Assembly (NCBI GenBank): GCA_916613615.1
Contig: OU744735.1
Location: 56,521,582-56,585,581 of the forward strand
DNA: 64,000 bases
DNA from: Steromphala cineraria
Taxonomy: Eukaryota > Mollusca > Gastropoda > Trochida > Trochidae
Reading direction: 5' to 3'
Positions 23,401 through 31,891 of this stretch are shown here, piece by piece (position 1 is the first letter of the stretch; every line of letters begins with the position of its first letter). The translations under genes were made by a program, and so were the position numbers. Below the pieces are notes generated by a model. That model saw nothing but the letters and a program-made list of their open reading frames with translations. It ran no database searches and was not told where the DNA came from.

Positions 23401-26179
23401 TCTCAGTATTTTTGTATGGTTAACTTCTTTCTTATGATACAGTCACATTGAAAGGACATTGAAGATTTTATTAATACAATAATGACTATATAAGAATCAT
23501 AAATGTCTTATTTAGTTTCATAAGAGCTTATATAGCTTACATGCAATCAGAAAGTTTATATCTGCATTTTCATTGACTTTTAAACAAATTAGAACAGTTT
23601 TGCAATTTTGTAGGAATCCTGACTAAGTGTAGTTGTATCTTAGTTTCTATAATCACTTATTTTATTAATACAATAATGACTATATAAGAATCATAAATGT
23701 CTGAAAAAGACAAATTTAGTTTCATAAGAGCTTATATAGCTTACATGCAATCAGGAAGTCTATATCTGCATTTTCATTGACTTTTAAGCAAATTAAAACA
23801 GTTTTGCAATTTTGTAGGAATCCTTACTAAGTGTAGTTGTATCTTAGTTTCTTTAATCACTTAGGGAAGTGGGGGTATAAAAAGTGAGCTTGCTCACTAA
23901 TTCTCTTGTTTTATTAGGTTTGTTAAAAAGTGCATTTATTTCTCTTCTGTCTTCTAGGACGTAGTGAATACAGAAGCAGTCCTGCCCAGTTTGAGACAAA
24001 AGTCATCAAAGCTGGAGACAGAACTGCTTAGACTGTCTTCCAGTCTCCCAGAGCTACAGGATGAGCAGATTGTCAAGAAGACTGGTGATAAGGTATTTTA
24101 GTGAGCAAATTTGTATCCTGCTACATCTCTGTTTATATGACAATGTCGGACTCCAACATATGCTGTGTTATCGATCTGGCCAAAACTCTCCCATCACTGA
24201 CGGCTGGTTACTCAATGCTGTTTATAGCCTGTATGTTTTCAAGCCTAACTATTTATAAACTCAATACACTTTTCTAGTAAGCCTTTGTATTAATCTTATA
24301 AAGCATTGCTTGCAAGCCTAGCAGCAGCAGGAGCCTTCCTGGAATATACCGTATTTCCTCTAATTGGGGTCGGGTCTCCAATAGGGGCCGGGCCTCTAAT
24401 AGCGGCCGGGGGGTAAAGGTACCTAAATCTGAATAAGAGCCGGGCCTCTAATAGGGGCCGGGGGGTAAAGGTACCTAAACCTGAATAAGAGCCGGGCCTC
24501 TAATAGGGGCCGGGTCTAGTCAATAATTACTCCCTTCTGTATATTCGACTTAAATATACCGGTAACCTTTGTTTCAAAAATGAGAATACAGATCTCAAGT
24601 TGACTTTGGAAAACCTATTATCATAATAAGGGCCGGGCCTCCAATAAGAGCCGGGCCTCTAATAAGGGCCGGGGGGTACTACCCCCTAAATGTTAATAAA
24701 GGCCCGGGCCCCTATTAGAGGAAATACGGTATACATAGTCTACAGCACTCTTATTGGTTCCTGTAAATTCTCTATTAGTTCGACATCTCTAATAATTCAA
24801 TCACATCATATTTTAGTGAGGTCACATATTCAAATTCCTTCTAAAATTTCAACTAAAATTTCAACCAAGTGCTAACAGTCCTTAGTTGAGACTTCTATAA
24901 GTTATCTCTTGCTTAAAATCATTGTTCGATATAAAAAAAAGTTACAAAGTGTAATAATTTCAACTTTAGAGATAAAAATATCTTCATAATGAAGACATTT
25001 CAATTATGTGGTCATTCATCAATAAAACCTACGCATTTAAATTACACATGTTCTTCTTGTTTATCTAACATTTCAACCATGGTGGTGTATGAGTGATCAA
25101 AAGTGAAAAATAGTTCAACCATAGACATTTTCAGAAAATGTTTTGATAAGTTTAGGGTCGAAATAATAGAGAAATTACGGTAATCTGAATCAGACTGGTA
25201 TGAATTCTCATGTTGGTTTGTGCTGTATTACTGAAAGTACACAATTTGATCAGCTGGCTGTACAAGGGGTTTTTGGCACGATGGATATCAGCATTTATGT
25301 TGGAGCTGAATGTAGAGAAATGTTCGCAGATGCAGCAGGATGGCAAATTTGGAGAGATTATTTAGATCTTATATGCTTGCTGTTATGTTTGTGCACATTG
25401 TGGTTATATTTTACATTCATTATGTCTCCCCCTGAAAGGTCGGAAGACATATTGGTTTTGGCTGAGTTCCTGGCCAAGTCTGCGTTGGCATTCCCATTTC
25501 CTTTTCGGAGCATAACTCTGAAACTACTTGACCAATCTTCACCAAATTTGGTGTACATCCTCTTCAAATCCTGTTGATGTGCCTTTTGGAGGTTTCAAGT
25601 TCTTTTAAATCATGTATTTTGGAGCAGTTTGGACTTTGTCATTTTGAAGGGAAGGTTTAGTTTTCATGACAAACTGCACGATGTTGATTAACGATTCCCA
25701 TTGATAGACATAAAATGTAACCAAAACTTGCAGTTTATGTTGTGTAATATGAAAATATGATTTGCATTTGAGTTTTAAAAATCTATAAAATATTTTCAAA
25801 AAGAAAATTTACCTGAAATAATGTATGGGGGAGACATCTGTTTTTACGAGTTAAAACACAATCTAGTTAGTCCAATATCTGAGGAATAACCAGTGCAAAA
25901 TAACTTTATTAATGCTATTTTTATGGTAATGAAAACTTTTTTAATGATGTTGCTGAACACAGGAGAAAAACTATATTTGAAGTTTTGAATGAAAAAAACT
26001 ATTATCCTTCGTAGAAAAAATGGTCATATCAATCAGAAATCGACTGTTGTTGTTGAATTATTTAAGGCTCCTGCATCCTTAGATATATGAGTGTTTCCTT
26101 TCTCTTTCAGATTGAGCATTTGAAGAATCAAATTACCAAATATAACAGCCTTGTATCAACTTTGGAGAGGCCCAGATGA
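11308..26179 (+). CDS. VARS1: Valyl-tRNA synthetase gene, 3' half (12 exons plus one duplicated exon)
   Basis: The spliced product is about 509 residues, colinear with the C-terminal ~40% of animal cytosolic valyl-tRNA synthetase, which charges tRNA-Val with valine. Recognisable blocks: [32 protein letters not shown] (class I catalytic core), [14 protein letters not shown] (KMSKS loop), the anticodon-binding helical domain ([18 protein letters not shown]) and a C-terminal coiled-coil arm ending LVSTLERPR. All exon junctions are GT-AG and the phases agree from exon to exon (0,1,0,0,0,1,0,0,0,1,0,0). The HIGH motif and N-terminal exons are not in the window, so the gene must start upstream, across an intron of at least 11 kb holding the DIRS element. 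Introns 3, 9 and 10 begin with arrays derived from exon tails; exon 11 is duplicated. Cytosolic rather than mitochondrial identity is inferred from similarity to human VARS1 as I remember it. Confidence 0.9.
12144..12214 (+). CDS. VARS1: Valyl-tRNA synthetase exon 2
   Basis: Encodes (D)[18 protein letters not shown] then GWPQQ; acceptor CCACAG, donor GTCTGT. Part of the class I aminoacylation domain. Confidence 0.9.
12277..12413 (+). pseudogene. Decayed duplicate of exon 1 with flanking intron
   Basis: Intron DNA from AGGTTTAATCTTAGTTCAA through GACTGGGGATATCTC matches 11244-11380 closely. The copy has lost five bases at the exon start (GGACAGGGCGAGGTG became GGACAGGGTG) and has no matching end or donor after GATATCTC. 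If spliced in, it would break the frame. It lies in intron 2, downstream of exon 2, so it is not a usable alternative exon. Confidence 0.8.
12595..12720 (+). CDS. VARS1: Valyl-tRNA synthetase exon 3
   Basis: Encodes [31 protein letters not shown] and the tail [11 protein letters not shown]. The donor is GTAGGT immediately after the CGG Arg codon. The last ~24 coding bases plus the donor are the seed of the intron 3 array. Confidence 0.9.
12754..13895 (+). mobile_element. 5'-truncated L1/Tx1-like LINE inserted in the intron 3 array
   Basis: An open frame of about 325 codons (to 13738) encodes the C-terminal end of a non-LTR retrotransposon ORF2. It includes a zinc-knuckle-like [20 protein letters not shown] followed by VKRFW, typical of the region after the RT domain. 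The insert ends in an A-rich tail (13862-13897) and is flanked by AACTGCCCTTTAGT at 12740-12753 and 13896-13909. That string also belongs to the 36-bp repeat, so it fits a target-site duplication within the array but the exact length is ambiguous. The frame is uninterrupted, suggesting a fairly recent insertion. Confidence 0.8.
14742..14804 (-). mobile_element. 63-bp palindromic micro-element (minus orientation)
   Basis: The insert begins CGCCGCTAATGGC and ends CTCTCTCACTCAC. Its reverse complement has the GTGAGTGAGAGAGCGAG / GCCGCTTGGGCAATATT / GCCATTAGCGGCG layout of the element at 35344-35401. It is flanked by TTAAGTCAGTTA (14730-14741) and TTGAGTCAGTTA (14805-14816), a 12-bp target-like duplication with one mismatch. 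It interrupts the 36-bp array. Confidence 0.7.
15185..15289 (+). CDS. VARS1: Valyl-tRNA synthetase exon 4 (KMSKS loop)
   Basis: Encodes [40 protein letters not shown] is the class I signature that stabilises the aminoacyl-adenylate transition state. Phase 0/0, donor GTATAT. Confidence 0.95.
15290..15815 (+). other. Intron 4
   Basis: AT-rich sequence between exons 4 and 5. I see no repeat family, mobile element or coding frame. Confidence 0.6.
15816..15963 (+). CDS. VARS1: Valyl-tRNA synthetase exon 5
   Basis: Encodes [47 protein letters not shown]. It corresponds to the animal ValRS segment LDPSEVEKAKEGQK / GTDALRFGLCAY. Phase 0 in, 1 out. Confidence 0.9.
15964..16573 (+). other. Intron 5
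   Basis: AT-rich, with poly-A near 16491. Nothing further recognised. Confidence 0.5.
16574..16701 (+). CDS. VARS1: Valyl-tRNA synthetase exon 6
   Basis: Encodes [20 protein letters not shown] then [15 protein letters not shown], matching the INLDVNRI...FCNKLWNA block that enters the anticodon-binding domain. Confidence 0.9.
16702..17008 (+). other. Intron 6
   Basis: Short AT-rich intron; nothing else seen. Confidence 0.5.
17009..17164 (+). CDS. VARS1: Valyl-tRNA synthetase exon 7
   Basis: Encodes [45 protein letters not shown]: the start of the helical anticodon-binding domain. Phase 0/0; donor GTAAGC. Confidence 0.9.
17165..18145 (+). other. Intron 7
   Basis: AT-rich intron containing the 236-bp inverted-repeat element at 17839-18074; otherwise unremarkable. 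Confidence 0.6.
17839..18074. mobile_element. 236-bp MITE with 8-bp target duplication
   Basis: Left end CAGTCTGTAAACCTACCC with ATACTCGCTATACTC further in; the right end is its imperfect reverse complement (GAGTATAGCGAGTGTTATTG, GGTTTACTTAGACT). GGCACTGA flanks both sides (17831-17838, 18075-18082). The 8-bp duplication suggests a hAT-type mobiliser. Confidence 0.8.
18146..18352 (+). CDS. VARS1: Valyl-tRNA synthetase exon 8
   Basis: Encodes [59 protein letters not shown]. Matches the ECLKPV...SPFMPFVTEELFQRLPRR block of animal ValRS. Confidence 0.95.
18353..18778 (+). other. Intron 8
   Basis: AT-rich; no repeat or element recognised. Confidence 0.5.
18779..18890 (+). CDS. VARS1: Valyl-tRNA synthetase exon 9
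   Basis: Encodes [37 protein letters not shown]. Phase 0 in, 1 out. The donor is GTCAGT after CATCAG; the exon tail and this donor are repeated in the intron. Confidence 0.85.
18868..19000 (+). repeat. 40-bp tandem repeat of exon 9 tail plus 5' splice site
   Basis: CTCAACCTCACCAAGCTTAG and GGCATCAG/GTCAGTAGAA from the exon 9 boundary recur with a 40-bp period at 18891-18930 and 18931-18970. A third, partial copy ends at CACTCCAG. At least two units keep the CAG/GTCAGT donor. Reading past the true donor meets TAG at once. Confidence 0.9.
19001..19354 (+). other. Rest of intron 9
   Basis: No further repeats or elements recognised before the TTTTCCAG acceptor. Confidence 0.5.
19355..19530 (+). 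CDS. VARS1: Valyl-tRNA synthetase exon 10
   Basis: Encodes [50 protein letters not shown]. Phase 1 in, 0 out; donor AAG/GTGAGT. Its last ~67 bases are the seed of the 71-bp array. Confidence 0.85.
19464..21455 (+). repeat. 71-bp minisatellite in intron 10 derived from the exon 10 tail plus donor
   Basis: Each unit runs GT(G/T)AGTCTGTCCC ... CTGTGTGCATCAAG, which is the last ~67 bases of exon 10 followed by the first intron bases. The join is at the shared string AGTCTGTCCC (exon: GTCAGTCTGTCCC; intron: GTGAGTCTGTCCC). About 27 units are present. The CAG(C)TGACTGCGTC variant recurs at 19531, 20170 and 20809, spacing 639 bp = 9 units, so the array has a higher-order structure. Units alternate between AAG/GTGAGT and AAG/GTTAGT donors. 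Reading past the first donor gives a stop (CTC TAG) after 18 codons. Confidence 0.95.
21456..21914 (+). other. End of intron 10
   Basis: AT-rich sequence with a GGGGGG run near 21505. The last ~35 bases before exon 11 are shared with those before 23958. Confidence 0.5.
21915..22049 (+). CDS. VARS1: Valyl-tRNA synthetase exon 11, copy a
   Basis: A 135-bp exon, phase 0/0, encoding [45 protein letters not shown]. It forms the C-terminal coiled-coil arm. Flanked by TCTAG and GTATTT. Confidence 0.85.
22316..23400 (+). repeat. 170-bp satellite, about 6 units, between the exon 11 copies
   Basis: GTCATTTTTGTTCCGCTC(A/T)TAACTC recurs at 22491, 22661, 22831, 23001, 23171 and 23341: exactly 170 bp each time. 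Identity falls toward the 3' end. It is preceded by a (GTCC)n-like stretch near 22290-22312. Confidence 0.9.
23466..23865 (+). repeat. ~194-bp tandem duplication
   Basis: TTTTATTAATACAATAATGA begins both copies (23466, 23660). Each continues through AATCATAAATGTCT and TTGCAATTTTGTAGGAATCC. The second copy has an extra GAAAAAGACAAA. Confidence 0.85.
23958..24092 (+). CDS. VARS1: Valyl-tRNA synthetase exon 11, copy b (alternative exon candidate)
   Basis: 135 bp, phase 0/0, intact splice sites (TCTAG / GTATTT), encoding [45 protein letters not shown]. It has no stop or frameshift and differs from copy a at about six residues. Either copy, or both, can be spliced between exons 10 and 12 without breaking the frame. 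Confidence 0.75.
24349..24729. mobile_element. MITE with CCGTATTTCC ends
   Basis: Ends CCGTATTTCCTCTAAT and ATTAGAGGAAATACGG are perfect inverted repeats flanked by TATA on both sides (24345-24348, 24730-24733). The interior is built of tandem GGGCC-rich units (GCCGGGCCTCTAATA). No coding frame. The superfamily is not assigned. Confidence 0.8.
24734..26110 (+). other. Distal part of intron 11
   Basis: Contains diverged dispersed-repeat sequence near 25420-25610 (CATAACTCTGAAACTACTTG; GATGTGCCTTTTGGA), distantly like the 170-bp satellite. The 125-codon frame starting at 25200 overlaps it and is not supported as a gene. Confidence 0.5.
26111..26179 (+). CDS. VARS1: Valyl-tRNA synthetase terminal exon
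   Basis: Acceptor TTTCAG. Encodes [20 protein letters not shown] then PR and TGA: the last helix of the coiled-coil arm. Confidence 0.85.
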   Translation: MEHLKNQITKYNSLVSTLERPR

Positions 26180-26244
26180 TGCAAGTTCTAACATAACATT
26201 GTGATTTGTAAATGTCATTGTATGTATGTATAGATTTATAACAC

Positions 26245-26262
26245 AATAAAAGGTCAAATAAA
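26245..26262 (+). promoter_or_regulatory. Polyadenylation signals of the valyl-tRNA synthetase gene
   Basis: AATAAA occurs at 26245-26250 and 26257-26262, 66-78 bases after the stop codon, giving a short 3' UTR. Confidence 0.7.
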
Positions 26263-26667
26263 GAGTTGTTTATAAATAAATACAAGTGATAATGAAAATG
26301 TGATGTCATCAACATTTAACCAGGACCAATTGTTGAACGCTTCACTTTGTCATTGCGGATGCAATGCTCAGTTGAGAAGTTCAGCAACAACGGGTACAGC
26401 TCATTGGATGGGTGGGTGACCCACACTTTGCTGGATAACCTGCAAGTTTGAAGGGTTGATTCCCTATCCCACATTGAGACTTGTGTTGAGAGACTTGTGG
26501 TTGTCACCCTGGCTGTGTTTGAATCGTGCCTCTGTTTACCAAGCAGTTAAATTTGGAACCTGGTTTGAAAGTGAAGGCAATGTGACATAACAATAACAGT
26601 GCCATCATTCGCAGCTAGTTGACATTTTCGATGTTAACAAGGAGAAAAAATATTGATATTAGAATTT

Positions 26668-27107
26668 AGGGGTGTAACGATAGATCGAACTATCGACTTA
26701 TCGCGATAGTTGCTCTGCTGATAGTACTTTATCGGTCTTTTTCAGAACGATCAATAGTATCGATAGCATGTCTTAACTAAAGATAGTATCTTCAATTTGA
26801 AAAAATCAGTTGTTAACCTGAATGTTAAAAGTAAAATCCACACACAAACACATATTTTTACATTTGGAATATACTGAAACCGGCTAAAAGCAAACAGATC
26901 GCCGCGAGCTAAAAATAGCAACAGGAAAACACGAGTTATCTTTCTCGTTGCTAAGAGCGATCAGTTACAAAATGAGACAAAGTCAATGAAACACTGTTTT
27001 TCTTGAAAATCGTTCTTTTATTTCCTTTATTGATGAGCTATCGCAATAGTACCCTGCAATAGACTATCGCTATCGCAATAGTCCCTTGGGGGTCAATAGT
27101 CACCCCT
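26668..27107. mobile_element. 440-bp hAT-like MITE
   Basis: Begins AGGGGTGTAACGATAG and ends TCAATAGTCACCCCT. The interior is rich in ATCGCGATAG / CTATCGCAATAG in both orientations. Flanks ATTAGAATTT and ATTAGATTT look like an imperfect target duplication. GGGGTGTAACGAT ends are common among hAT-derived MITEs. Confidence 0.65.
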
Positions 27108-29026
27108 ATTAGATTTGAATATTCAGCATAATATAACCATGAATGCAAGATTGTAATTGCCTGTGATAATGAAAGTGATGTTTAGTACAGTCAAACAATG
27201 TCAACATTCTGGACTCTATCAAACCCTCTATGAGAGGGTATTTATCTTACGAAAAGGCTCCAACATGACCATTTGTCATTGTCATTAAGACAGCGTAATT
27301 ATCGACTGAAAAACCCACCTGGGATAGGGACCTTAAAACTCCCACGGGAATGACTTAATAACGGACAATACAGAGTAACACATAATTTTTCAACTGTTAA
27401 AATTCCGCCTAAATAATTCGTAGATATCTTTTTGACACCAAATGCTTAGTAGTGTTACATCGTCAAAGGATTTATCTGAGTGGAAAACATTTCATGAAAA
27501 TTGTTGATAATTTGGTTTTTTTCTTTGGTATTGTTACAATAGATGTATAGATTACGAGACTGATTCTGTTAATGATGTCACAAAAATGGGGCGTGACCAG
27601 TCATGCATTCACTGGTTTGTGGCCAGATATATCTTAGTGGTTATCAAAATTGGCTGTCAAAAACGGCTCTCATTACCAAACTGAACATATTTGAGTAGTG
27701 ACCTTTGACGCACTATAAAATATTTAATCAGACATTCTTATATTCAAAAGAAAATAGTAACATATGTTTGTGGTTATATGATCTTTAATCCATTTTCTCC
27801 TTATATGTTGACCTTGCCAATAAACAACAAGAAAAGCCTTTAAAAAGGCATGCTTGGTGCCACATAGGCAGATGAAGGAGATTGTGATTTGTCGACCAAT
27901 TTGGGTGATAATATATACAACACTGGATAACAGCAGTAATATTAACACGAGTATTACTCAAAGTTAATTTCAAAAAATTAATTTCTATCAACACGAATTG
28001 CTGAAAGTTATGAATATTTTTTACATTCATCAACGAGTGTTGGTATATTTCAAATCAAAACACACGAGGGTGATATTCTATTTATCATTCAAATTCACTC
28101 TTTTTGAGATCTCAGAGAAAAAATGTAAATCTCTGAACACAACAACACTAGATTTTCAAGACCGTGATGTGACAGTGACAGTTTATGATGCTATGGCATT
28201 AATGCAATTGTGATGTTACTTGAAGTAAAAGCACTGCATGGGTTGCCATGTAGCGTTGACAATGACAGGAAATTGTGCAAAACGTACTGCCAAAACCATA
28301 TGTCCTTGTCATGCTGGTTAATTATTAACTGTAGTATTACAGATAATAAACAAAATACTTTCCGATGATCTGACGGGATTTCAACGCAGTTCCGCTGAGC
28401 TAAGCCGCGGCCTTATAGTAACCGTATGGAACCAGCGATGTAGGTCATATTCTAAATATAGCACGAGTCAATTTCAGTAGCTCTGATAATAAATACATGT
28501 TTTCAACGTAAACATTTAGTGACATCGTTAAGTATGACTTGTCACGTGGTCGTAAGTGATCTACCTATTAGTAAACATAAATCTTTTTTCGATGTCACCA
28601 TCGTTCGTACACAAACATTACTTTTAAATCGCCAGGCGAGCCCAGCGTGAAATTAAATCGCGTGGGTTATAAAAAAGTGGATTCTGCGATTATTGAATGC
28701 GAAATAATGCTCTTATCTGGAACAAATGCAGACTCTTCATCAAATGAAAATGTTTTTAATTGAGTCTGTCACATTTACCAGCGTCTTAAATAGAAAATAT
28801 TGTTTCTCTTTTAACATGACATTCAAAGCGAAATCATATTCCACAGTTTAATGTGCCAAATATTTTGTATTACCCACACGGTGACGTAATGCTTTTTTGC
28901 TACAGCTCTGTTCATTGGTCTTTTGATTTGGATACAACACATGTGATTGGCGCGGCTTCCCTTTGAGAATATCAAGAGTAATATAGAGAGAATTCAGAAA
29001 AGTTTTAGGAGAATCAAATCATAATA

Positions 29027-29050
29027 CTTGGTGCCCTTTGGGGCACCAAG
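29027..29050. other. Perfect short hairpin
   Basis: CTTGGTGCC / GGCACCAAG with a 6-base spacer. Function unknown. Confidence 0.5.
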
Positions 29051-29257
29051 CAATAACTCACCCCCATTTGACGCACTATACAATATTGTAATCAGACTTT
29101 CATATATTCCAAAGAAAATATAGTGATCGCTTTCGGTCTTACTTTCTGCTCAGCTTTTTTTCCTCACACTGGGCAGCAGTTTGTTCAACTCCTCGTCGAG
29201 TTCGAGTGTTTTAAGTAACTTAGATACCGTTATCAAACATCTATTAACAACCCGCAA

Positions 29258-30513
29258 TCATTAGCAGCCCCGTCTAAGGACGGGGCTGCTATCAGTTTTT
29301 GTGAAGTTTCCACCGCCGCTGCCGCCGCACTCGTATTACAAGCTATAACTTTTTTCCACTAAGCTTTCCAGAATTCTTATTCATAACTTACTACTCATAC
29401 TTCGGAGGAACAATTTTGACACGTTCACTTTCAAGGTCAAAGGTCAAGGTCACGAGCTATGTAATCACTCTAAGATTTCCTTGTAAACGCGATAACTTGA
29501 AAAGTTTTCGTGCTATGAAGCTCTCACTTGGTATATATCATCATTGGAAAAGTAAAAAAAATATTTGAAAAGGTTTCGGCTACAATCCGTCAAAGTTCAA
29601 GGTCACAGCAAGGTCATGATTTGCGAAAATGCTTAACTATGAACACTTTTAATCAATACAAAACTGTTATACTCAATGAAAAGTGTTCAATGATTGTGTG
29701 ACCTTGAAGGTCAAAGTTCAAGGTCATGAGATATGAGTTATTGCAATATGCACTAAATTTGGGTATAACTTTATCCAATTTAGCTTTTCAAGACTCATGA
29801 ACATGTCTAAATGTCTAAATTCCAGGGAATCATTATGACATGTTCACTTTCAAGTTCAAAGGTCAAGGTCACGATCATAAAGTCCCTACAAAATTCCTTG
29901 TAAACACGATAACTATGAAGCTGTAACTTGGTATATATCATCCTTTAAAAAGTAAAACATTTTGAAAAGGTTTTGGCTACAATCTGTCAAAGATCAAGGT
30001 CACAGCAAGGTCATGACTTAAGCATGATTTGCGAAAATGCTTTATTTTAACTATGATCACTTTTAATCAAAACATGATTGTCATACTCAATAAAATATCT
30101 TACATGATTGTGTGACCTTGAAGGTCAAAGGTCAAGGTCATGAGATATGAGTTATTCATTGTAAACACGATAACTTGAAAGTTTTTGTGCTATGAAGTTT
30201 AGATTTTGTATACATTATCTCTTGAGAAGTAATTTTTTTTAAAGTTTTGGGTACGAACTGTCGTAGGGTCAAGGTCATGGCAAGGTCAACATATATGGAT
30301 AATGGATAATGTTAACTTTTAACACTTTATTTCATTACATTAATGTTATGCTCAATGAAATGTGTTCATTGATTGTGTGACCTTGAATTTCAAAGGTCAA
30401 GGTCACGAAAAAAATTCCAATTTGGTGAGGCCTGTAAAAGGCGGAACAGGGTAAGGCGAAACCCCAAGTTTCGGGGCTGCGCTGCTTGCGGTGTCCCACA
30501 AACGCTAATCTAG
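29258..30513. mobile_element. Helitron/Helentron-like insertion (tentative)
   Basis: The segment is absent from the sister block, where CCGCAATCAG is followed directly by TTGTCCATATTG. Near its left edge is a perfect 11-bp hairpin (GCAGCCCCGTC / GACGGGGCTGC), with TTAGC just outside it; the right edge ends CGCTAATCTAG. A terminal hairpin plus short asymmetric end repeats and no clear target duplication recall Helentrons. The interior is diverged tandem sequence dominated by AAGGTCAAGGTCAC. No Rep/helicase gene is seen. Confidence 0.45.
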
Positions 30514-30980
30514 TTTGTCCATATTGTAGTATTTGTAATCATATTTTTAGACTGATCATAAAAAAAAAGAAAAATCAACAATTATCAAGGATTTATGTTT
30601 GTCGGTTTGTTTTAACATTTATTATTGGATGACATTACTTTATACTGTCGTTTTAATTCTGAATAAAAAATAAAATGAGTTTCCTTCATATTAAGCAGTG
30701 TCTTCACATTGACATAGCACAAATGCACGCGCAAAGCATTTTTCGAGGTGTAAGGTTTTACAATGACAATCGACAAGTCACTTAGTTGATACCGTATTTT
30801 GATCCTTTGAATGTATCACAAGTTAAAAGGTGTAACACTGTTAATATCGATTATGAATGTTTGTATGCATTTCAAATTCGAATTAAAGTGCAATTGGATA
30901 TCATAATGCTTTGGGACCGACCTTTTTACTGAAATCTGAACTTCAATCAATAGATTTTTTAACATAGCCTTCACTTCTAT

Positions 30981-31053
30981 CTGGATCGTTAGGGTAGTGG
31001 TTAGAGTGCTTGCTTACAGTTCAGAGGGTTGGGGGTTCGAATCCCGCACTATA
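30981..31053 (+). repeat. tRNA-derived SINE head
   Basis: GTTAGGGTAGTGGTTAGAGTG (A-box-like) and GGTTCGAATCC (B-box, 31034-31044) are spaced as in a Pol III promoter. The arms do not fold as a clean tRNA, and the same sequence recurs in the block at 63181. A tRNA-derived repeat is more likely than a working tRNA gene. Confidence 0.65.
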
Positions 31054-31582
31054 GAAGCATGCAACTTTGTACATTTTTACAAGATAGTATTTGCTTTGGG
31101 ATTAAGTTATACATTGGATTATAAAACACTTTGACTTTGAAAAATAAAAACTTTCAAACCTCCGAGTAAGTCTTACATATGAATATAATGCCCTGACTAA
31201 CCAATGTAAAACCTCCTTTGAGGTTATTGCGAAAAAACAAGAGACCCCAAAAACAATAGACGAAATCCCCGATAGGTTGCTTAAGTCTGTGAATATGTAA
31301 ATTGGATATGGCGGTTTCCCCAACACAGGACCACATGGTGTCGTAAAGTTTGAAATATTCATCATCGAATCAATAAAATGAAAGACAAAGGATCCCAAGA
31401 GGAGCTACATCTTTCATCATTGGGTAACCGGGAAAAGCTTTGAATGAGTTCATAGATGATTGAACAACTTGACAAGTCATAAAACAAAAGGAAGACAGAC
31501 TATGTCTTGACTGAATATTGATTTGCTGTGATATACCTAGTGCGTCACAGTTATTCTGTAGACTTTGAGACGCGAGGACGTC

Positions 31583-31891
31583 ATGTTCATAATGTCTGTT
31601 GAAAATCTTTTAGGTTTGATTTTACTCTCGGCGTTACCAATTATCACATTGCAGTGTTATAACAGTTTTAAACAAGGAAAGCGATTTAATGAAATTAGCT
31701 TCGAAACCATCAAGAGAAGCAATCTGTTTTCATGTGCGGCAGAATGTATGGCATACTCAATTTGTAAATCTGTAAGCTTCGACAAGACTGAAATGACATG
31801 TTATTTGCACCTGACGGATGGTTCGGAGAAGCCTGCGCAGTTACTCTCTGCGGAATCGTTCTTCTATGCTGCAATTAAAGATGTCGACAAT
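31583..31891 (+). CDS. Fucolectin-like gene exon 1: signal peptide and PAN/apple module
   Basis: 103 codons; donor AAT/GTAAGT. Six cysteines in the mature part and the spacing C..E.C.....C....F.......C fit a PAN/apple fold. A second ATG three codons downstream (MSVENLLG) is an alternative start. Confidence 0.8.

Larger units (their letters stand above)
21880..24306 (+). repeat. Tandem duplication of exon 11 and about 250 bp of flanking intron
   Basis: 21880-22262 and 23922-24306 are near-identical, including the pre-exon TTTATTTCTCTTCTGTCTTC and a post-exon stretch ending in TTATAAAGCA. The 1.66 kb between the copies is filled by a 170-bp satellite and a 194-bp tandem duplication. Confidence 0.9.
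29214..31286 (+). repeat. Dispersed repeat block, copy 1 (with insertion)
   Basis: Matches 62649-63526 from AACTTAGATACC(G/A)TTATC to CCGATAGGTT. Relative to that copy it carries an extra ~1.25 kb at 29258-30513. Both copies include a tRNA-like segment near the 3' end. Confidence 0.85.
26263..31582. other. Intergenic repeat-rich DNA
   Basis: Holds the hAT-like element at 26668-27107, a short hairpin at 29027, and the 29.2-31.3 kb repeat block. A CGCACTATA(A/C)AATAT string occurs near 27708 and 29075, pointing to an older duplication. No supported coding gene. Confidence 0.6.

Noticed and set aside
25200..25577. 125-codon plus-strand frame
   Set aside because: Lies in a valyl-tRNA synthetase intron and overlaps dispersed-repeat sequence; no recognisable domain.
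30981..31053. Functional tRNA gene
   Set aside because: A- and B-box-like sequence present but arms do not pair well, and the same sequence sits in a dispersed repeat block at 63181.
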